Shown: in pieces, positions 9,648 through 19,133 of the stretch
Numbering within the stretch: the first letter of the stretch is position 1
Layout: each line of letters begins with the position of its first letter
Origin: Micrococcales bacterium
Lineage (GTDB): Bacteria; Actinomycetota; Actinomycetes; S36-B12; UBA10799
NCBI GenBank assembly: GCA_016719135.1
Contig: JADKAV010000010.1
Location: 1-64,000 of the forward strand
Direction of reading: 5' to 3'
DNA: 64,000 nucleotides
Program-made: the position numbers and the translations under genes
The notes under the pieces: generated by a model
Databases searched by the model: none
Seen by the model: the letters and a program-made list of their open reading frames with translations, nothing else
What the model was told of the DNA's origin: nothing

Positions 9648-9955
9648 GTCGGGCATGCCTCTAGCAAACCCAAGTCCTGTCCGGGCCGGGCCTCGCGCGA
9701 CGACCCTGTGGACGGGCGCCTCCCGAACTGGGCACTGCCTGAATTGAGATTCCCGAATCTGCCATCTTTGTGAGGAAATGCTGCCCGATATATCCGCTTG
9801 ATGGTCATATGGGCCTCGCGAAGTGGGCAGACCGCGGGGGCCGGTGCCAAGTTTCGGAGGCGGCGGGGCCTCAATACGCCAAAAGGCCCGCCCCCGAAGG
9901 GGAGCGGGCCCTGGCTGAGGTGAGTTCAGCGCTCGACGGTGCCGGCGATGAAGCC
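9648..9955. repeat. Tandem duplication, copy B (contains the true ino1 3' end and terminator)
   Basis: Second copy of the 303-bp unit. It includes the real ino1 stop (9926) and terminator, the shared intergenic sequence, and at its left end a dead copy of the AbiEi-like start (ATGCCCGAC on the minus strand) that runs directly into the ino1 fossil of copy A. The 9354-9925 interval holds no convincing gene. Confidence 0.85.
9885..9910 (-). terminator. Rho-independent terminator of ino1
   Basis: GGCCCGC and GCGGGCC form a stem extended by CCC/GGG around a GAA loop; on the minus strand the hairpin is followed by TTTT. It lies 15 nt past the ino1 stop. Confidence 0.8.
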
Positions 9956-11001
9956 CTCCACGGCCTCACGGGCCTCGTCGTCGCTGTACTGCACCGGCGG
10001 CGACTTCATGAAGTAGCTGGATGCCGACAGGATCGGGCCACCGATGCCGCGGTCCTTGGCGATCTTGGCCGCGCGGATGGCGTCGATGATGATGCCGGCG
10101 CTGTTCGGGGAGTCCCACACCTCGAGCTTGTACTCCAGGCTCAGCGGAACGTCGCCGAAGTTGCGGCCCTCGAGGCGCACGAACGCCCACTTGCGGTCGT
10201 CGAGCCACGCGACGTAGTCCGACGGGCCGATGTGCACGTTGCGGGCGGGCATGTCGCCGACCAGCTGCGAGGTGACCGACTGGGTCTTGGAGATCTTCTT
10301 GGACTCCAGGCGCTCACGCTCGAGCATGTTCATGAAGTCCATGTTGCCGCCGACGTTGAGCTGGTAGGTGCGGTCCACGGTCACGCCGCGGTCCTCGAAC
10401 AGCTTGGCCAGCACGCGGTGGGTGATGGTGGCGCCGACCTGCGACTTGATGTCGTCGCCGACGATCGGCACGCCGGCGTCCTCGAACTTCTTGGCCCATT
10501 CGGGGGTGCCGGCGATGAACACGGGCAGCGCGTTGACGAAGGCGACGCCCGCGTCGATGGCGCACTGCGCGTAGAACTTCGCAGCCTGTTCAGACCCCAC
10601 CGGCAGATAGCAGACGAGCACGTCGGCCCGCGTCTCACGCAGAGCGGCGACGACGTCGACCGCGTCCTCGTCGGACTCGGTGACCATCTCGCGGTAGTAC
10701 TTGCCGAGGCCGTCGTAGGTGTGGCCCCGCTGCACGTGACGCCCGTGGGCGGCACGTCGCAGATCTTGATCGTGTTGTTCTCGCTCGCGGTGATGGCGTG
10801 CGCGAGGTCCTGGCCGACCTTCTTGGCGTCGACGTCGAACGCGGCCACCCACTCGATGTCGTTGACGTGGTACGGCCCGAACGTCACGTGCATCAGCCCC
10901 GGCACCTTGCTGTGCGGGTCGGCGTTCTTGTAGTACTCGACGCCCTGCACAAGCGAGGCGGCGCAGTTCCCGACACCGACGATGGCGACACGAATGGACA
11001 T
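9926..11001 (-). CDS. ino1: Inositol-1-phosphate synthase (frameshifted by one base)
   Basis: NAD-dependent conversion of glucose 6-phosphate to 1L-myo-inositol 1-phosphate, for phosphatidylinositol and mycothiol. The N-terminal frame starts at ATG 11001 (RVAIVGVGNCAASLVQGVEY, the Rossmann motif) and reads correctly to about residue 86 (CDVPPTGVT). The rest (QRGHTYDGLGKYYREM through GFIAGTVER) is in another frame. Adding one base near 10738 (ACGTGCAG to ACGGTGCAG) restores a 358-residue protein of normal family length. All expected family segments are present (for example SEQAAKFYAQCAIDAG and GDDIKSQVGATITHR), so I treat the shift as a likely sequence error. PadR lies 9 nt upstream on the same strand. 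Confidence 0.9.
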
Positions 11002-11010
11002 TCGTTCTCC

Positions 11011-11613
11011 TTACTTACTCGCCGGCTCGGTGCCGGTCGACTTCGTGGACGGCGGGGTGCCGTCGATTTCCTGATTGATGAGGGTGGAAAGCCAATCGAC
11101 TTCCCGCTCGACGCTGTCCAGACCGTGCTGCTGCAGGGTCAAGGTCCACTCGTCGAGACGTTCGCGGCGCTTGGCCAGGTTGCTGCGCAAGGTCGCCATG
11201 CGCTCCTCGAGCCGGTTGCGGCGGCCAAGCAGGATCCGCAGTCGGATGTCACGGTCGGTCCGGCCGAAGAAGGCCAGGTGTACGCCGAACAGGTCGTCTT
11301 CGTAAGCGTCAGGGCCGGCGTCGGCCAGCCACTGCTGGAACTTGTCCTTGCCTTCGGCGGTGAGCTTGTACACAATGCGGGCACGGCGGCCGGTGAGGGC
11401 GGGAGCGCCGGCGTCGGCCGGGCCGTCCTCGGCGATCAGTCCGGTTGCGAGCATGTCCTTCAGACACGGATACAGCGAACCGTAGGAGATCGCCCGGAAG
11501 GTGCCGAGCACACCGTTGAGGCGCTTGCGCAATTCGTAGCCGTGCAGTGGTCCCTCATGCAGGAGACCCAGCACAGCGAACTGCAGGACGTGTGTCCGTT
11601 TGGTGTTCGCCAC
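11011..11613 (-). CDS. PadR family transcriptional regulator
   Basis: 200 residues: N-terminal winged helix (LLHEGPLHGYELRKRL, SYGSLYPCLKDMLATGLI) followed by a C-terminal Vir/AphA-like helical dimerisation region. This regulator precedes ino1 in many actinobacteria and probably controls the pair. GTG 11613 follows a strong AGGAAGGAG site. An inverted repeat upstream overlaps the promoter, which suggests autoregulation. The two genes are separated by 9 nt, so they are co-transcribed. Confidence 0.9.
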   Translation of the reverse strand: MANTKRTHVLQFAVLGLLHEGPLHGYELRKRLNGVLGTFRAISYGSLYPCLKDMLATGLIAEDGPADAGAPALTGRRARIVYKLTAEGKDKFQQWLADAGPDAYEDDLFGVHLAFFGRTDRDIRLRILLGRRNRLEERMATLRSNLAKRRERLDEWTLTLQQHGLDSVEREVDWLSTLINQEIDGTPPSTKSTGTEPASK

Positions 11614-11640
11614 CGTGAGCTCCTTCCTATTGAGAAGATG

Positions 11641-11668
11641 TATCGACCCGATATATTGACTGGTTCAA
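11641..11668 (-). promoter_or_regulatory. Promoter and probable PadR operator
   Basis: TATCG-ACC-CGATA forms an inverted repeat (11641-11653) 28 bp upstream of the PadR start, between a TTGAAC -35-like box (11663-11668) and the gene. An AT-rich patch (GATATATTG) in a GC-rich genome marks it as regulatory. Confidence 0.5.
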
Positions 11669-11791
11669 CAGTAAGTGGACTTTCGTTGAAGTGCAAGCAA
11701 CTTGCGGTGTGTCCCGCCTCACGATCTGCGAGGTCGTGAGGTTGCTAACAGCACACGGCACAGGCAGCGGTTTCGGCCTACCCTGGAACCT

Positions 11792-12310
11792 ATGGTCGAG
11801 ATGCGAGCGCAGGGCAATGTGCGCGGAAGCAAGGTGCTGGGTGCACCGAGCAAACCCGCGCGTGCCCGGCCCGAACTCGCCGAACCGGAGGACGTGGCCG
11901 ATCCGCGCAAGCCGCGCCGGGTGATCGACTACAGCCTTGAACGCCGGCGGGCGCTGGGCCGCCTGGTGCTCGTGGCAACGGGCGCCAGCGACAACTTGGA
12001 CCCGCATCCGGACCTGCTGAGGGCAGCCAAGCACCACGGCACGCCCGTGGAGCAGAAGTGCCCGTGGTGCCACCGTGAGGACATGGTGATGCTGCGCTAC
12101 ACGTGGGGGGACGAACTCGGCGACTTCACGGGGCGTCAGCATTCGCTGGCCGAGATCGACGAGATGGCCGGCGAACACGGCCAGTTCCGAGTCGACGAGG
12201 TCGAGGTGTGCCCCGATTGCCACTGGCACTTCCGGCTGCGCAGTTACGTGCTGGGTGACGGGCGGCCGCGGCCTGCGTTGCGCGCCCGTCGCGGGGAAAC
12301 GCTGGCCTGA
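11792..12310 (+). CDS. DUF5318 zinc-ribbon protein
   Basis: 172 residues. Two Cys pairs (CPWCH near residue 90 and CPDCHWH near residue 141) make a likely zinc ribbon in a domain seen in the conserved mycobacterial protein at the Rv0049 position, also between PadR/ino1 and ponA. A TACCCT -10 box (11779-11784) lies 7 nt before ATG 11792, so the mRNA is probably leaderless; this decides the start over an in-frame ATG at 11702. Function unknown. Confidence 0.82.
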   Translation: MVEMRAQGNVRGSKVLGAPSKPARARPELAEPEDVADPRKPRRVIDYSLERRRALGRLVLVATGASDNLDPHPDLLRAAKHHGTPVEQKCPWCHREDMVMLRYTWGDELGDFTGRQHSLAEIDEMAGEHGQFRVDEVEVCPDCHWHFRLRSYVLGDGRPRPALRARRGETLA

Positions 12311-12402
12311 TCACCGGGGGATCCGACACACGGCCGGGGCGGCACCACGGCGCGCCGCGCGACGTCGGACACTAGACATCAGTAAGGAACGAGGATACGG
12401 AC

Positions 12403-14559
12403 ATGGCAACAAAGGCTCCTGCGAAGAAGAAGGGGCGGCGCTGGATCGACTATCCGCGGGCCGGCCGCTCCGGCTTTCGCCGATGGCTGCCCTCGTGGAA
12501 ACTGCTGCTCGGGACGTTCGTCACCCTGATAGTCGTCGCGTTCATCGGGCTCAGCATCGCTGTGGCCACCACCCAGATTCCCAAGCCCAACGACCTCGCC
12601 GTGGCGCAGACGACGCGGGTCTACTACGACGACGGCAAGACCGAGATCGGCCGGATCGGGGAGGCCAACCGCACGAGTGTTCCGCTGGATCGGATCTCCC
12701 CGCAGATGCAGGCGGCGATGCTCGCGGCCGAGGACCGCGGCTACTACAGCCACGGCGGTTTCGACCCGCGCGGCCTGGCCCGGGCAGCCTGGAACAACAT
12801 CACCGGCGGCACAGTCCAGGACACCTCGACGATCACCCAGCAGTACGCGAAGAACGCCTACCTGTCGCAGGAGCAGTCGTTCAGCCGTAAGTTCAAGGAA
12901 CTGGTCCTGTCGGTCAAACTGGAGACCCAGTCGAGCAAGGACGAGATTCTGGCCGACTATCTCAACACCATCTATTACGGCCGCGGCGCCTACGGCATCC
13001 AGGCCGCGTCGCGGGCCTACTTCGGCAAGAGCGCCTCCAAGCTCGACGCCGCCGAGTCCGCTTACCTCGCGGCCATCATCCGCGCGCCCTCCTTCTACGC
13101 GAGCAAGAAGGGACAGGCCGATCTGCGCACGCGTTGGGACTATGTCGTGGACGGCATGGTGATCACCGGGGCCCTCACTCAGTCCGAAGCGGACGCGCTG
13201 GTGTTCCCGGAGCCGATCCCGTGGAGCGGTGCGTACAACTACTTCAAGGGCCCGAACGGCTACCTGCTGGAGAGCGCCCGCTTGGCGTTGCTGGACCTCG
13301 GCTATACCGACGACGACATCAACCTCAACGGCTACCGGGTGACCACCACCATCAACAAGCAGGCGCAGGATGCGGCCATCGCCGCGGTCCGCGACTACGG
13401 CCCGACGTACAACACCGAGGGCTTGCGTATCGGCCTGGCCAGCGTCCGACCCGGCACCGGCGAGATCGTTGCGATGTACGGCGGCAAGAACTACCTGCGC
13501 AACCAGCTCAACGACGCCACCCAGTCCACGGCGCTGGCAGGGTCGACGTTCAAGCCGTTCGCCCTCACCGCGGCGCTCGAGGACGGCATCGGCCTGTACT
13601 CGACGTGGGACGGCAGTTCCCCGCGCACGATCGAGGGCTACACCCTGCAGAACTACGGGAACGTGAGCTACGGCACTGTCACCCTGCTCAAGGCCACGGA
13701 GAACTCCATCAACACCCCGTACGTGGAACTGGGCCTGCAGGTCGGAACCGACAACGTGCGCAAGGCCGCGATCAAGGCCGGCGTACCGCGCGACACCACT
13801 GGACTGAAGGCTGATCCGACCACGGTCCTGGGAACCGCATCTCCCACGGCATTGGACATGGCCAACGCATATGCGACATTCGCCGCCCGCGGTGAGCGTG
13901 CCGACCCGCAACTGATCAAGCAGGTCAAGACCCCCGACAAGCAGACCGACTACGAGTTGGACGTCGACACCAAGCGCGAGTTCGACCAGACCGTGATGGA
14001 CAACGTCAACTTCGCCCTCCAGCAGGTCGTCAACGTCGGAACCGGCACGACGGCGCTGGGCCTCGGACGTCCGTCCGCCGGCAAGACCGGCACGACGGAC
14101 AACAACATGTCCGCCTGGTACGTGGGCTACACCCCGCAGTTGTCGACCGCGGTCATGATGGCCAAGTCCGACAAGAACGGGAACATGGTGACGTTGGAGG
14201 GGACCGGGGGTCTGTCCAGCGTGACCGGTGGTTCGTTCCCGGCGCAGATGTGGACGGCGTTCAACCGGGGAGCCCTGGAGGGCCTGCCGGTGGAGACCTT
14301 CGAGATGCCTGGCGAGTGGGTGGGTGGCGGCGGATCCACCGTGGCGCCTTCCCCGACAACTTCGGTGTCCGAGAGTCCGTCGGGCCTGCCGACCGACGAG
14401 ATCACGCCCTCCGGCGAGGTGACCGAGTCGCCGACTGCGCAACCGACCCAGACGCCGACCCAGGCCCCGGCGGCGACGACTGCTCCGGCGCAGGCCCCGA
14501 GACAGCCCCCTACTGAGGTGGCGCCCCCACCGACGTCGCAACCGGCCGCGAGCCCATAA
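12403..14559 (+). CDS. ponA: Bifunctional penicillin-binding protein (class A, PonA-like)
   Basis: 718 residues. Polymerises lipid II and cross-links peptidoglycan outside the membrane. A short basic cytoplasmic tail is followed by one membrane anchor (residues about 35-55). The GT51 domain contains the catalytic motif EDRGYYSHGGFDPRG near residue 110. The transpeptidase domain has STFKPF (active-site Ser, about 380) and KTGTTDN (about 561). The tail is a Pro/Thr/Ser-rich linker. The last 50 bp overlap the convergent GT87 gene. Position upstream of the rpsF cluster matches ponA1 in other actinobacteria. Confidence 0.95.
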   Translation: MATKAPAKKKGRRWIDYPRAGRSGFRRWLPSWKLLLGTFVTLIVVAFIGLSIAVATTQIPKPNDLAVAQTTRVYYDDGKTEIGRIGEANRTSVPLDRISPQMQAAMLAAEDRGYYSHGGFDPRGLARAAWNNITGGTVQDTSTITQQYAKNAYLSQEQSFSRKFKELVLSVKLETQSSKDEILADYLNTIYYGRGAYGIQAASRAYFGKSASKLDAAESAYLAAIIRAPSFYASKKGQADLRTRWDYVVDGMVITGALTQSEADALVFPEPIPWSGAYNYFKGPNGYLLESARLALLDLGYTDDDINLNGYRVTTTINKQAQDAAIAAVRDYGPTYNTEGLRIGLASVRPGTGEIVAMYGGKNYLRNQLNDATQSTALAGSTFKPFALTAALEDGIGLYSTWDGSSPRTIEGYTLQNYGNVSYGTVTLLKATENSINTPYVELGLQVGTDNVRKAAIKAGVPRDTTGLKADPTTVLGTASPTALDMANAYATFAARGERADPQLIKQVKTPDKQTDYELDVDTKREFDQTVMDNVNFALQQVVNVGTGTTALGLGRPSAGKTGTTDNNMSAWYVGYTPQLSTAVMMAKSDKNGNMVTLEGTGGLSSVTGGSFPAQMWTAFNRGALEGLPVETFEMPGEWVGGGGSTVAPSPTTSVSESPSGLPTDEITPSGEVTESPTAQPTQTPTQAPAATTAPAQAPRQPPTEVAPPPTSQPAASP

Positions 14560-15877
14560 CGGCCAGCGGTCCGGCGAGCGGGTCCTCGACCCCCGCCCCG
14601 TCGTTGCGCACGGGGTCGTGGGCCGGGCGCAGGATGTCGCGAACGACCATCCCGCTGAACCAGACTGTTGCTGCGATGTGGATCACGATGGCCACCGCGT
14701 AGGCCTCGCGGGATAGCCCTTTCGCGTCGTCGCCGTCGAGACCGGCGAGGTACAGCCAGACGGCGACGAAGTAGACCGCTTCGGCGGCCTGCCAGATGAG
14801 CAGATCGCGCCACCGGGGCCGGGCGAGCACGGCCAACGGGATCAACCAGATCACGTACTGCGGGGAGTACACCTTGTTCGTCAGCAGGAAGGCCGCTACG
14901 ACCAGGAACAGGACCTGTGCGACGCGTGGGGCCTGCGGAGCCCGCCATACGAGCAACGCGATCCCCACGGACGCCAGCAGCAGCAGTCCGGTGGCGACGG
15001 TGTTGAGTTGGTCGGCCGGGACCTGGCGCCCGGCGGTCGTCAGCGCAAGCCAGATCGATCCGAAGTCCTCGCCGCGTTCACGGCTGAACGTGTAGAAGCG
15101 GGACCATCCGTCGAAACTTGCCAACATGAACGGGACGTTGACGGCCAACCAGGCGACGATCGCGCCTCCCAGGTACCGGCCGAACGCGCCCCATGCGCGG
15201 GCACGCCAGCACAGCAGGAACATCGGCCCGAGCAGCAGCAGCGGGTAGAACTTCGCCGCGATGCCCAGTCCCAGGAACACCCCGGCCCAGGTCGGCCGGT
15301 TATGGGCCCACAGTGCGATGGACACGGCGACGAGCGCCACCGGCAGCAGGTCCCAGTTGATCGTGCCGGCCAGGATGATGCCCGGGGCCAGGGCGACCAT
15401 GGCCGCGTCCCACGGCCGGCTGCGCTGAGCCAGGGCAGTCGCGATGACTGCGACCAGCCAGCAGATCAGCAGCAGGATCACATTGACGTCGAAGAACCAA
15501 TCCGTGTTGCCGGCCGGGGTCAACCGGGCCGCCAGGTACACGAACACCCCGGTCAGCGCCGGGTACTCGAGCACCTGGTCGGCAGGGAGGTCGCTGATGT
15601 AGGGGATCGCGCCGTCGGCCAGTCCCCGCAAGGAGTACAGCGGCGGGATGTCCGAGTAGCACAGGTGCGTGTACTTGCCCTCACCCCAGCCGTTGATCAG
15701 GCAGTAGTACTTGCTGAGGTAGCCCACCGCCGCGGCCGTGGCGGTCATCAGGATGAGCACTCGGAACACGTTCCACCACGTGGCGCCGAGCAGCACCCGA
15801 GTCCCCGCCGGCCCCCCGGCCACCTCGCTGCCGCTGGCGACGACGCGGTCGTCGCGGCTGGGCAGGATCGAGATCAT
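14510..15877 (-). CDS. GT87/DUF2029 family polyprenol-linked glycosyltransferase
   Basis: 455 residues, polytopic (about 10 membrane segments), resembling the DUF2029/GT87 alpha-mannosyltransferases that use polyprenyl-phosphate mannose in actinobacterial envelope glycan synthesis. The conserved early loop after helix 1 (CYSDIPPLYSLRGL) and a WDLLP motif are visible; the acceptor is unknown. ATG 15877 overlaps the stop of the Alr-like gene (ATGA), so the two are coupled. The C-terminal end overlaps ponA by 50 bp. Confidence 0.85.
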   Translation of the reverse strand: MISILPSRDDRVVASGSEVAGGPAGTRVLLGATWWNVFRVLILMTATAAAVGYLSKYYCLINGWGEGKYTHLCYSDIPPLYSLRGLADGAIPYISDLPADQVLEYPALTGVFVYLAARLTPAGNTDWFFDVNVILLLICWLVAVIATALAQRSRPWDAAMVALAPGIILAGTINWDLLPVALVAVSIALWAHNRPTWAGVFLGLGIAAKFYPLLLLGPMFLLCWRARAWGAFGRYLGGAIVAWLAVNVPFMLASFDGWSRFYTFSRERGEDFGSIWLALTTAGRQVPADQLNTVATGLLLLASVGIALLVWRAPQAPRVAQVLFLVVAAFLLTNKVYSPQYVIWLIPLAVLARPRWRDLLIWQAAEAVYFVAVWLYLAGLDGDDAKGLSREAYAVAIVIHIAATVWFSGMVVRDILRPAHDPVRNDGAGVEDPLAGPLAVMGSRPVATSVGAPPQ

Positions 15878-17112
15878 GCGTCGTCGAGCACGGCGTCGAA
15901 CAGAGCCGTGGTGTGGCGTACGCGGCAGTCCAACGTGTCCCCGACCGCGGGATTCCGCAGCCCGTTGGCCAGACCCTCGCGCAGTACCGAGTCAGGCAGC
16001 CACAGCATCGAGACCTGCATATGCGGAGGTTCGGCGAACCACAGCAGTTTGTCGCCCCATTGGAACGGGGAGCGACTGCGCCCGGTGGCTTCCAAAGCCC
16101 CGGTACCGGCGGCGATGGCACGCTGGCGCAGGGAGGCCGCGGGTGTGGGTGCGGCCATCGCAACGCCGTGGGACGTCCCGCCACCGACGACCAGCAGCAA
16201 TCCGTCGCTGCTGGCCTTGCGTTGCCGGTACCCCACCGCGAAGCGGCGACCCACCGGATGGACTGCCAGAATCGTGCCGCGCGCCGAGAGGGTCTGCCCG
16301 TCGCCGAGCCACAGCCGGGTGCCCACCCGGGCATTCACGGCGACGTCGGGTTCCAGCCCGCGCAACGAGGTCAACTCGTCGTCGGTCAGGTGCGAGACCC
16401 ACAGCGAGTTGGCGTTCTCGGACACGGGCACCTCGGCCCGCAGCAGCTCCTCGAGCGCTGCCCGCCAGGTCTTGGCCCACCCTTGTACCTCGATCACTCT
16501 GGTACTCGTGCCGCGCGGGAGTTTCGTCGCCGATACGTGGTGGACCTCGGGCATTGCCAGCGGCAGGTGCAACGCGAGGCCCTCGATGTGCAGGCGACCC
16601 TGCGCCAGTGCCGATTGCATCGCCTGCGCGCCGACGACAGACAGCAGTTCGTTCTCGAGCATCCCGAACCGGCGCATGCTGGTGATGCCCTCGATCACGA
16701 TGCGACTGCCCGGTGGCAGTTCCAGCGGTGCCCGTTTGGCCGTCTCGGCGTCCGAGATGGTGCGGATGACTCGGGCAGCGACAGCCGAGGAGTCGATATT
16801 GCGCCAACGGGCAGCGGCAACGGTGTCGCGTGGATCCCAGGGGGACATCACCAGGATCTCGCCGTGGAACGCTTCGGCGACCTCGGCAATCTCGAACACC
16901 GTGCCCACGGCCAGCCGGTCGACGCCCAACCGCGTGGCCTCAGCGGCCAGCCGGCGCAATCCCAGGCCGTAGCCGTTGCCCTTCGCGACGGGCACCAGGT
17001 CGCCGAGCCGCGACATGCCGGTGTCACCGCGGATCGCTGATCGCAGGGCGTCGCGCACCGATGAGGTGTGCTCACGCCAGGCGGGCCCATCGACGTGCAG
17101 CGTGAAGGTCAC
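15874..17112 (-). CDS. Alanine racemase-like PLP enzyme
   Basis: 412 residues. The N-terminal barrel holds the PLP lysine (VPVAKGNGYGLG, about residue 44), and the C-terminal beta domain keeps the VGY tyrosine but lacks the usual VGYADG continuation (VGYRQRKASSDG). It therefore belongs to the alanine racemase fold but to a divergent clade found beside FemABX ligases in actinobacteria. It may racemise or bind an amino acid used in the peptide bridge; that is inference. GTG 17112 lies 7 nt after TAAGAC (leaderless). Confidence 0.75.
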   Translation of the reverse strand: MTFTLHVDGPAWREHTSSVRDALRSAIRGDTGMSRLGDLVPVAKGNGYGLGLRRLAAEATRLGVDRLAVGTVFEIAEVAEAFHGEILVMSPWDPRDTVAAARWRNIDSSAVAARVIRTISDAETAKRAPLELPPGSRIVIEGITSMRRFGMLENELLSVVGAQAMQSALAQGRLHIEGLALHLPLAMPEVHHVSATKLPRGTSTRVIEVQGWAKTWRAALEELLRAEVPVSENANSLWVSHLTDDELTSLRGLEPDVAVNARVGTRLWLGDGQTLSARGTILAVHPVGRRFAVGYRQRKASSDGLLLVVGGGTSHGVAMAAPTPAASLRQRAIAAGTGALEATGRSRSPFQWGDKLLWFAEPPHMQVSMLWLPDSVLREGLANGLRNPAVGDTLDCRVRHTTALFDAVLDDA

Positions 17113-17172
17113 CGCAGCAGTCTTACATCCGCGGACCGTGCGGACAGGGCAAGGGCGGCCCGCGCGCCGGAC

Positions 17173-18294
17173 CTACCGGCGGCTTCGGTACACGTCGTAG
17201 GCCTTGTTCCACATGGGTCGCAGCACGTGGTCCCATTCGCCGACGTATTCCTGGGCGTAGCCCCCGGTGCCCACCTTGAACTGGACCAGGCCCAGCAGGT
17301 GGTCCCCGGCGGTGAGGTTGTCGCTGATTCCGCGCAGGTCGTAGACAGAGCAGCCGCTGGCCATGCTGTCGGTGATCATGCGCCATTGGACTGCGTTGGA
17401 GGGCCGGACGTTTCGACTGGCCGTCGTGGAAGCGCCATAGGAGTACCAGGCGTGGTCGCCGACGGTCACCAGAGTCGTCGCTGCCACCACTTCACCCTCA
17501 TGGCGGGCCAGGTAGAGCCGCAACCGCTGCGGATCCTCGGCGTTCATGGCGTCCCACATCCGTTGGAAGTAGGACAGTCCGCGCGGCGTGAACCCGTCGC
17601 GCTCACCGGTCTCGACGTAGACAGGGTGGAAAAGGGCCAGGTCATCACGGGTTCCCGCGACCACTTCCACCCCGCTCTTCTCGGCCTTGCGCACATTGCG
17701 ACGCCACAACTGGTTGAAGCCGGCGAACACCTCGTCCTCGGTGCGCCCCGCCAGCGGGAGCTGGTACACATAGCGCGGCTGGACATCGCCGAAGCCGGCT
17801 CCGCCGCTGGCATCCTGATGCCAACCGGTCTTCTTGAAGGCTTCTTGCAGGGCAAGTCCGGTGGCCATTTCGTCGTCAGCGGGGACGTCGCCCAGTCGGG
17901 TGACCTCGTCGTCGGCGATGGCGGCCTTCACCGTTTCGGCGCGCCACCTGCGGGTGGCCACGGCCGGACCCATTTTCAGCGCGAAGGCACCCTTGGTCTT
18001 GGTGTGGTCGAGCAGCGGTTGCAGCCACGCCGCCAGATCGGTGACAGCGCGGTCCCACGGCAGCACCGGACCCTCCGGGATGTAGGCCAGGAAGCGTTTG
18101 ACCTTCGGCACCTGCCGGTACAGCACCAGGGCCGTTCCCACGAGGTCACCGTTGTCGAACCAGCCCACCGACTCGCAGTGCCACTCGGCCTTGACGCCCG
18201 CCCATGCCGGGGTCTGCAGGAAGGACACCGAGGGCTGCTCCTCGACGAAGGCCAGATGGGTGTCCGCGGAGATGGGGCGCACGGCGATGGTCAC
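17173..18294 (-). CDS. FemABX-type peptidoglycan bridge aminoacyltransferase
   Basis: 373 residues with two GNAT-like halves typical of FemABX enzymes, which add amino acids from aminoacyl-tRNA to the peptidoglycan stem peptide. Recognisable pieces are FLQTPAWAGVKAEWH, GFNQLWRRNVRKAEKSGVEV and VYDLRGISDNL. I place the start at GTG 18294, 8 nt after TAGACT (leaderless); the longer frame to 18585 would run through a repeat. The gene precedes the Alr-like gene on the same strand. Confidence 0.88.
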   Translation of the reverse strand: MTIAVRPISADTHLAFVEEQPSVSFLQTPAWAGVKAEWHCESVGWFDNGDLVGTALVLYRQVPKVKRFLAYIPEGPVLPWDRAVTDLAAWLQPLLDHTKTKGAFALKMGPAVATRRWRAETVKAAIADDEVTRLGDVPADDEMATGLALQEAFKKTGWHQDASGGAGFGDVQPRYVYQLPLAGRTEDEVFAGFNQLWRRNVRKAEKSGVEVVAGTRDDLALFHPVYVETGERDGFTPRGLSYFQRMWDAMNAEDPQRLRLYLARHEGEVVAATTLVTVGDHAWYSYGASTTASRNVRPSNAVQWRMITDSMASGCSVYDLRGISDNLTAGDHLLGLVQFKVGTGGYAQEYVGEWDHVLRPMWNKAYDVYRSRR

Positions 18295-18459
18295 GGGAGT
18301 CGAGTCTAGGCCAGCGTCGGTGCAGGCCGGTGGGTCGCCGATGCCGCGAGGCTGACGCGGCAGCCGACGACCGACCGGACGCTGTTGCGAAATCGCGGCT
18401 GGGCCGCCTCGGGGCATCCGATGATCCGTCCGGCTTCTCCGGGGGGGCGGGCAACGTCC

Positions 18460-18585
18460 ACAGGCGTTGGAGTTGGGTACGTACGTTGGAGATCGGTACA
18501 GATGTGACAGACAAATCGCCCGTGGTCGTCCAACGCCAGAGGTCCAACGCCGGTACCCAACTCTCACGCCTGCGGTGGAACACAC
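18460..18585. repeat. Intergenic palindromic repeat, family A, copy 2
   Basis: Outer arms GAGTTGGGTAC (18475-) and GTACCCAACTC (18554-) are complementary and enclose GTTGGAGATCGG and GTCCAACG blocks. It sits between femX and the rpsF operon and shares words with copies at 1.3 kb and 61.1 kb. Confidence 0.7.
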
Positions 18586-18725
18586 CGGAGCTCACGACCA
18601 GCCGTCCAGCAGAGCGCAGGCAACCGGAGAAGGGTTTTCCACACCGGCGGACCCAGCGATCCGCGCTATCGGTTACCCTGAATAGGCGCGGTCACCGAGA
18701 CTGCGCAGACGCTCAATGACCTCCT

Positions 18726-18744
18726 GCCACGGAGAGACCGTGGC
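18726..18744 (+). promoter_or_regulatory. Hairpin in rpsF leader, possible S6:S18 autoregulatory element
   Basis: GCCACGG-AGAGA-CCGTGGC forms a perfect 7-bp stem 29 nt before the rpsF start. Ribosomal leader hairpins that bind S6:S18 occur upstream of rpsF in many bacteria; the match to that motif is not verified. Confidence 0.4.
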
Positions 18745-18772
18745 CGCATGAGTCCAGAGGAGGTGGTCGCAG

Positions 18773-19060
18773 TTGCGTCCCTATGAAGTGATGATCATCC
18801 TCGATCCAGATCTCGAGGAACGGACCGTTCAGCCAAGTCTCGAGACTTTCCTGAACGTCATCCGCCAGGACAAGGGCACCGTCGACAAGATCGACATCTG
18901 GGGCCGCCGTCGTATGGCGTATGAGATCCAGAAGAAGGCCGAAGGGATCTACGTGGTGCTGGAACTGACCTGCACCCCGCAGACCGTGGCCGAGATGGAC
19001 CGTCAGCTGAACCTGAACGAGGCAGTGCTGCGCACGAAGGTTCTGCGCCGCGCCGCCTGA
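18773..19060 (+). CDS. rpsF: 30S ribosomal protein S6
   Basis: 95 residues, standard S6 (RPYEVMIILDPDLEER at the N-terminus, RRRMAYEIQKKAEGIYV mid). Binds S18 in the small subunit platform. TTG 18773 is the start, set by a strong GAGGAGG site 9 nt upstream. It is the first gene of the rpsF-ssb-rpsR-rplI cluster. Confidence 0.97.
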   Translation: MRPYEVMIILDPDLEERTVQPSLETFLNVIRQDKGTVDKIDIWGRRRMAYEIQKKAEGIYVVLELTCTPQTVAEMDRQLNLNEAVLRTKVLRRAA

Positions 19061-19133
19061 AACGGTGAACTTGTCGTACCCCCGCGTCACTGTTGTGCCA
19101 GCGATCCCTCGCTCTTGACGGAAAGGTCTTGAA

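Noticed and set aside
9296..9874. 192-residue minus-strand frame spanning both copies of the tandem duplication
   Set aside because: The internal repeat comes from the DNA duplication, the frame is unconserved in kind, and one end lies in the known gene start and terminator.
12379..14541. 720-residue frame antisense to ponA
   Set aside because: High-GC codon third positions keep the antisense frame open; the sense strand encodes a complete PBP.
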